From the NCBI RefSeq assembly GCF_036373705.1, contig NC_089863.1:6135357-6199356 (forward strand): a stretch of 64,000 nucleotides of DNA. Reading direction: 5' to 3'. A program made the position numbers and the translations under genes. Positions 63,701 to 64,000 of the stretch are shown in pieces; position 1 is the stretch's first letter; each line of letters begins with the position of its first letter. Origin of the DNA: Amia ocellicauda (Eukaryota > Chordata > Actinopteri > Amiiformes > Amiidae). The notes under the pieces are model-generated. The model ran no database searches and was not told the origin of the DNA. It was given only the letters and a program-made list of their open reading frames with translations.

Positions 63701-63947
63701 AATAACCAAGATAGTAAAAAAGAGTAACAGCAGTCAGCAGGATAGGATGTTAATATTTTCCCCCCACAACAGTATGACAGTGTGTGTATTGAGTGACAGT
63801 GGCAGTACCCGGATGTGTGGGGTGACGCAGTAGTGGTTGCAATAATTTTCCAGGTAGCTCAGAACCTCTTCGTGGGACAGGAAGGAGGGCAGCTCTGGGT
63901 CTAAGGGGAAGTCCGGGAACATCATCACTTCCTTCGGCAGGTTGGTC
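56978..63947 (-). CDS. Flavin-containing monooxygenase, FMO GS-OX-like (3' six exons, partial)
   Basis: Exons in gene order: 63947-63809, 59526-59387, 59189-59137, 58170-58046, 57724-57407 and 57289-56978 (TGA 56980-56978). Phases agree at every junction and give about 361 residues. The enzyme class uses FAD, NADPH and O2 to oxygenate nitrogen or sulfur in small substrates. Visible signatures are the FMO motif FKGTVLHSHSY (FxGxxxHxxxY), the NADPH-binding loop VVILGARYSGVDIA and the LCTGY motif. The first exon shown encodes TNLPKEVMMFPDFPLDPELP, as in FMO GS-OX-like proteins. About 90 N-terminal residues, including the FAD GxGxxG loop, lie beyond 64000. In the NADPH loop R-Y follows G-A where many members have G-x-S-x-S-G. 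The intron 59527-63808 is full of repeats. The substrate is unknown. Confidence 0.9.
57297..57329. repeat. (GA)n tract beside an FMO acceptor
   Basis: It starts within ten bases of the acceptor of the last FMO exon; on the gene strand it is a CT run serving as the polypyrimidine tract. Confidence 0.9.
58170..58515. repeat. GA-rich low-complexity tract with (GA)n
   Basis: Purine-rich GAGAGGGA-type sequence runs from about 58170 to 58345, with a clean (GA)n run at 58481-58513. It lies in an FMO intron. Confidence 0.85.
58516..59136. other. FMO intron sequence, nothing recognised
   Basis: No exon or repeat is seen apart from a short CAGA run near 59083-59096. Confidence 0.35.
59806..59834. repeat. 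(TA)n microsatellite
   Basis: About 14 TA units in the long FMO intron, after a C/T-rich block at 59637-59760. Confidence 0.9.
60658..60703 (-). repeat. tRNA-derived SINE head fragment
   Basis: On the minus strand GGCAGCACTTTGGTGAAGTG followed by GTTAGCGCAGATGCC resembles the tRNA-like head (A-box part) of fish SINEs. The body is absent; an (AAT)n run abuts it. Confidence 0.4.
60707..60751. repeat. (AAT)n microsatellite
   Basis: About 15 AAT units. Confidence 0.93.
61690..61930. repeat. 100-bp tandem repeat, about 2.4 copies
   Basis: GTTGGTTATATTTTGGTTG at 61771 recurs as GTTGGTCACATTTTGGTTG at 61871, with matching flanks (CTCAAATACAACCA and TCTAAAACAAACGTCG-like blocks). The period is 100 bp and the copies are clearly diverged. 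Confidence 0.75.
62081..62229. repeat. Direct repeat, copy A (pairs with 62519-62667)
   Basis: About 149 bp from CTTGAGAGCTATGCAAATAC to GCCGGGCTTGATACA recurs 438 bp downstream with roughly 10-15% visible differences. Each looks like the same transposon end. Confidence 0.7.
62519..62667. repeat. Direct repeat, copy B (pairs with 62081-62229)
   Basis: It ends at GCCGGGCCTGATACAATG and matches copy A and, more distantly, 12245-12375. The 62230-62518 interval between the copies is GC-rich at first and shows no gene. Confidence 0.7.
62674..63298. mobile_element. Tigger/pogo-like MITE, 625 bp
   Basis: The ends are inverted: CAGGGGGTCCTCGTAA on the left and, reverse-complemented, CAGGGGTCCTCGAAAA on the right. 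TA flanks both ends (62672-62673 and 63299-63300), as for Tc1/mariner superfamily insertions. The interior has further TTCGTCGATT-like words near each end and no transposase. Confidence 0.65.
63416..63771 (-). mobile_element. Dispersed repeat, possible solo LTR (fossil), second copy
   Basis: It is homologous to 48470-48790. The minus-strand start is TGTTGTGGGGGGAAAATA. It contains an insertion relative to the first copy around 63645-63685. It lies about 40 bp from the FMO exon ending at 63809. Confidence 0.45.
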
Positions 63948-64000
63948 CTGTGGAGACGGGTGGTGGGGAGAGAGAGGTGAGTGAGTACCTGCACACAGTC

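Overview
The window is vertebrate nuclear DNA, most likely from a ray-finned fish. Spliced genes have short phase-conserved exons, and there are Tc1/mariner elements, CR1-type LINE remnants and three vertebrate-type tRNA genes. A non-teleost or early-branching fish is possible from the repeat types, but I cannot prove it.

Two tandem transmembrane mucin genes of the MUC3/MUC12/MUC17 type (PTS domain, SEA, EGF-like, membrane span, short tail) occupy most of the plus strand. The last seven coding exons of copy 1 lie at 261-3124; its 5' part is outside the window. Copy 2 appears complete from 10392 to 49415. It has a signal-peptide exon, an 8 kb intron, one uninterrupted 25.7 kb exon of Thr/Ser/Pro repeats (18497-44227), three SEA exons, an EGF-like domain, a membrane span and a tail ending in the same six residues as copy 1. 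I assembled 11 exons by splice sites and phase; they total 26,778 nt (8,925 residues). HNF1-like and CDX2-like sites sit just upstream of the signal-peptide exon, which suggests gut-type expression.

Between the mucins (3.4-10.3 kb) lie transposons: a LINE reverse-transcriptase fragment, an intact-looking Tc1 relative with DD36E spacing and perfect 29-bp terminal repeats, a decayed DD38E relative directly beside it, a CR1 3' end and an internally deleted SGNH esterase remnant. The 8 kb first intron of copy 2 is mostly unrecognised sequence with a 43-bp minisatellite.

Downstream on the minus strand are SNAPC2 (50626-52938, four coding exons), then tRNA-Leu(AAG), tRNA-Thr(AGT) and tRNA-Asn(GTT). 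Last is the 3' part of a flavin-containing monooxygenase gene of the FMO GS-OX-like type (six exons, 56978-63947), whose N-terminal exons lie beyond the window. Its 4.3 kb intron is packed with hAT-like and Tigger-like remnants, simple repeats and a dispersed repeat also found beside a mucin exon.

The most striking object is the mucin repeat exon. Its edges hold diverse modules, while its centre is homogenised into higher-order blocks that share one chimeric junction.
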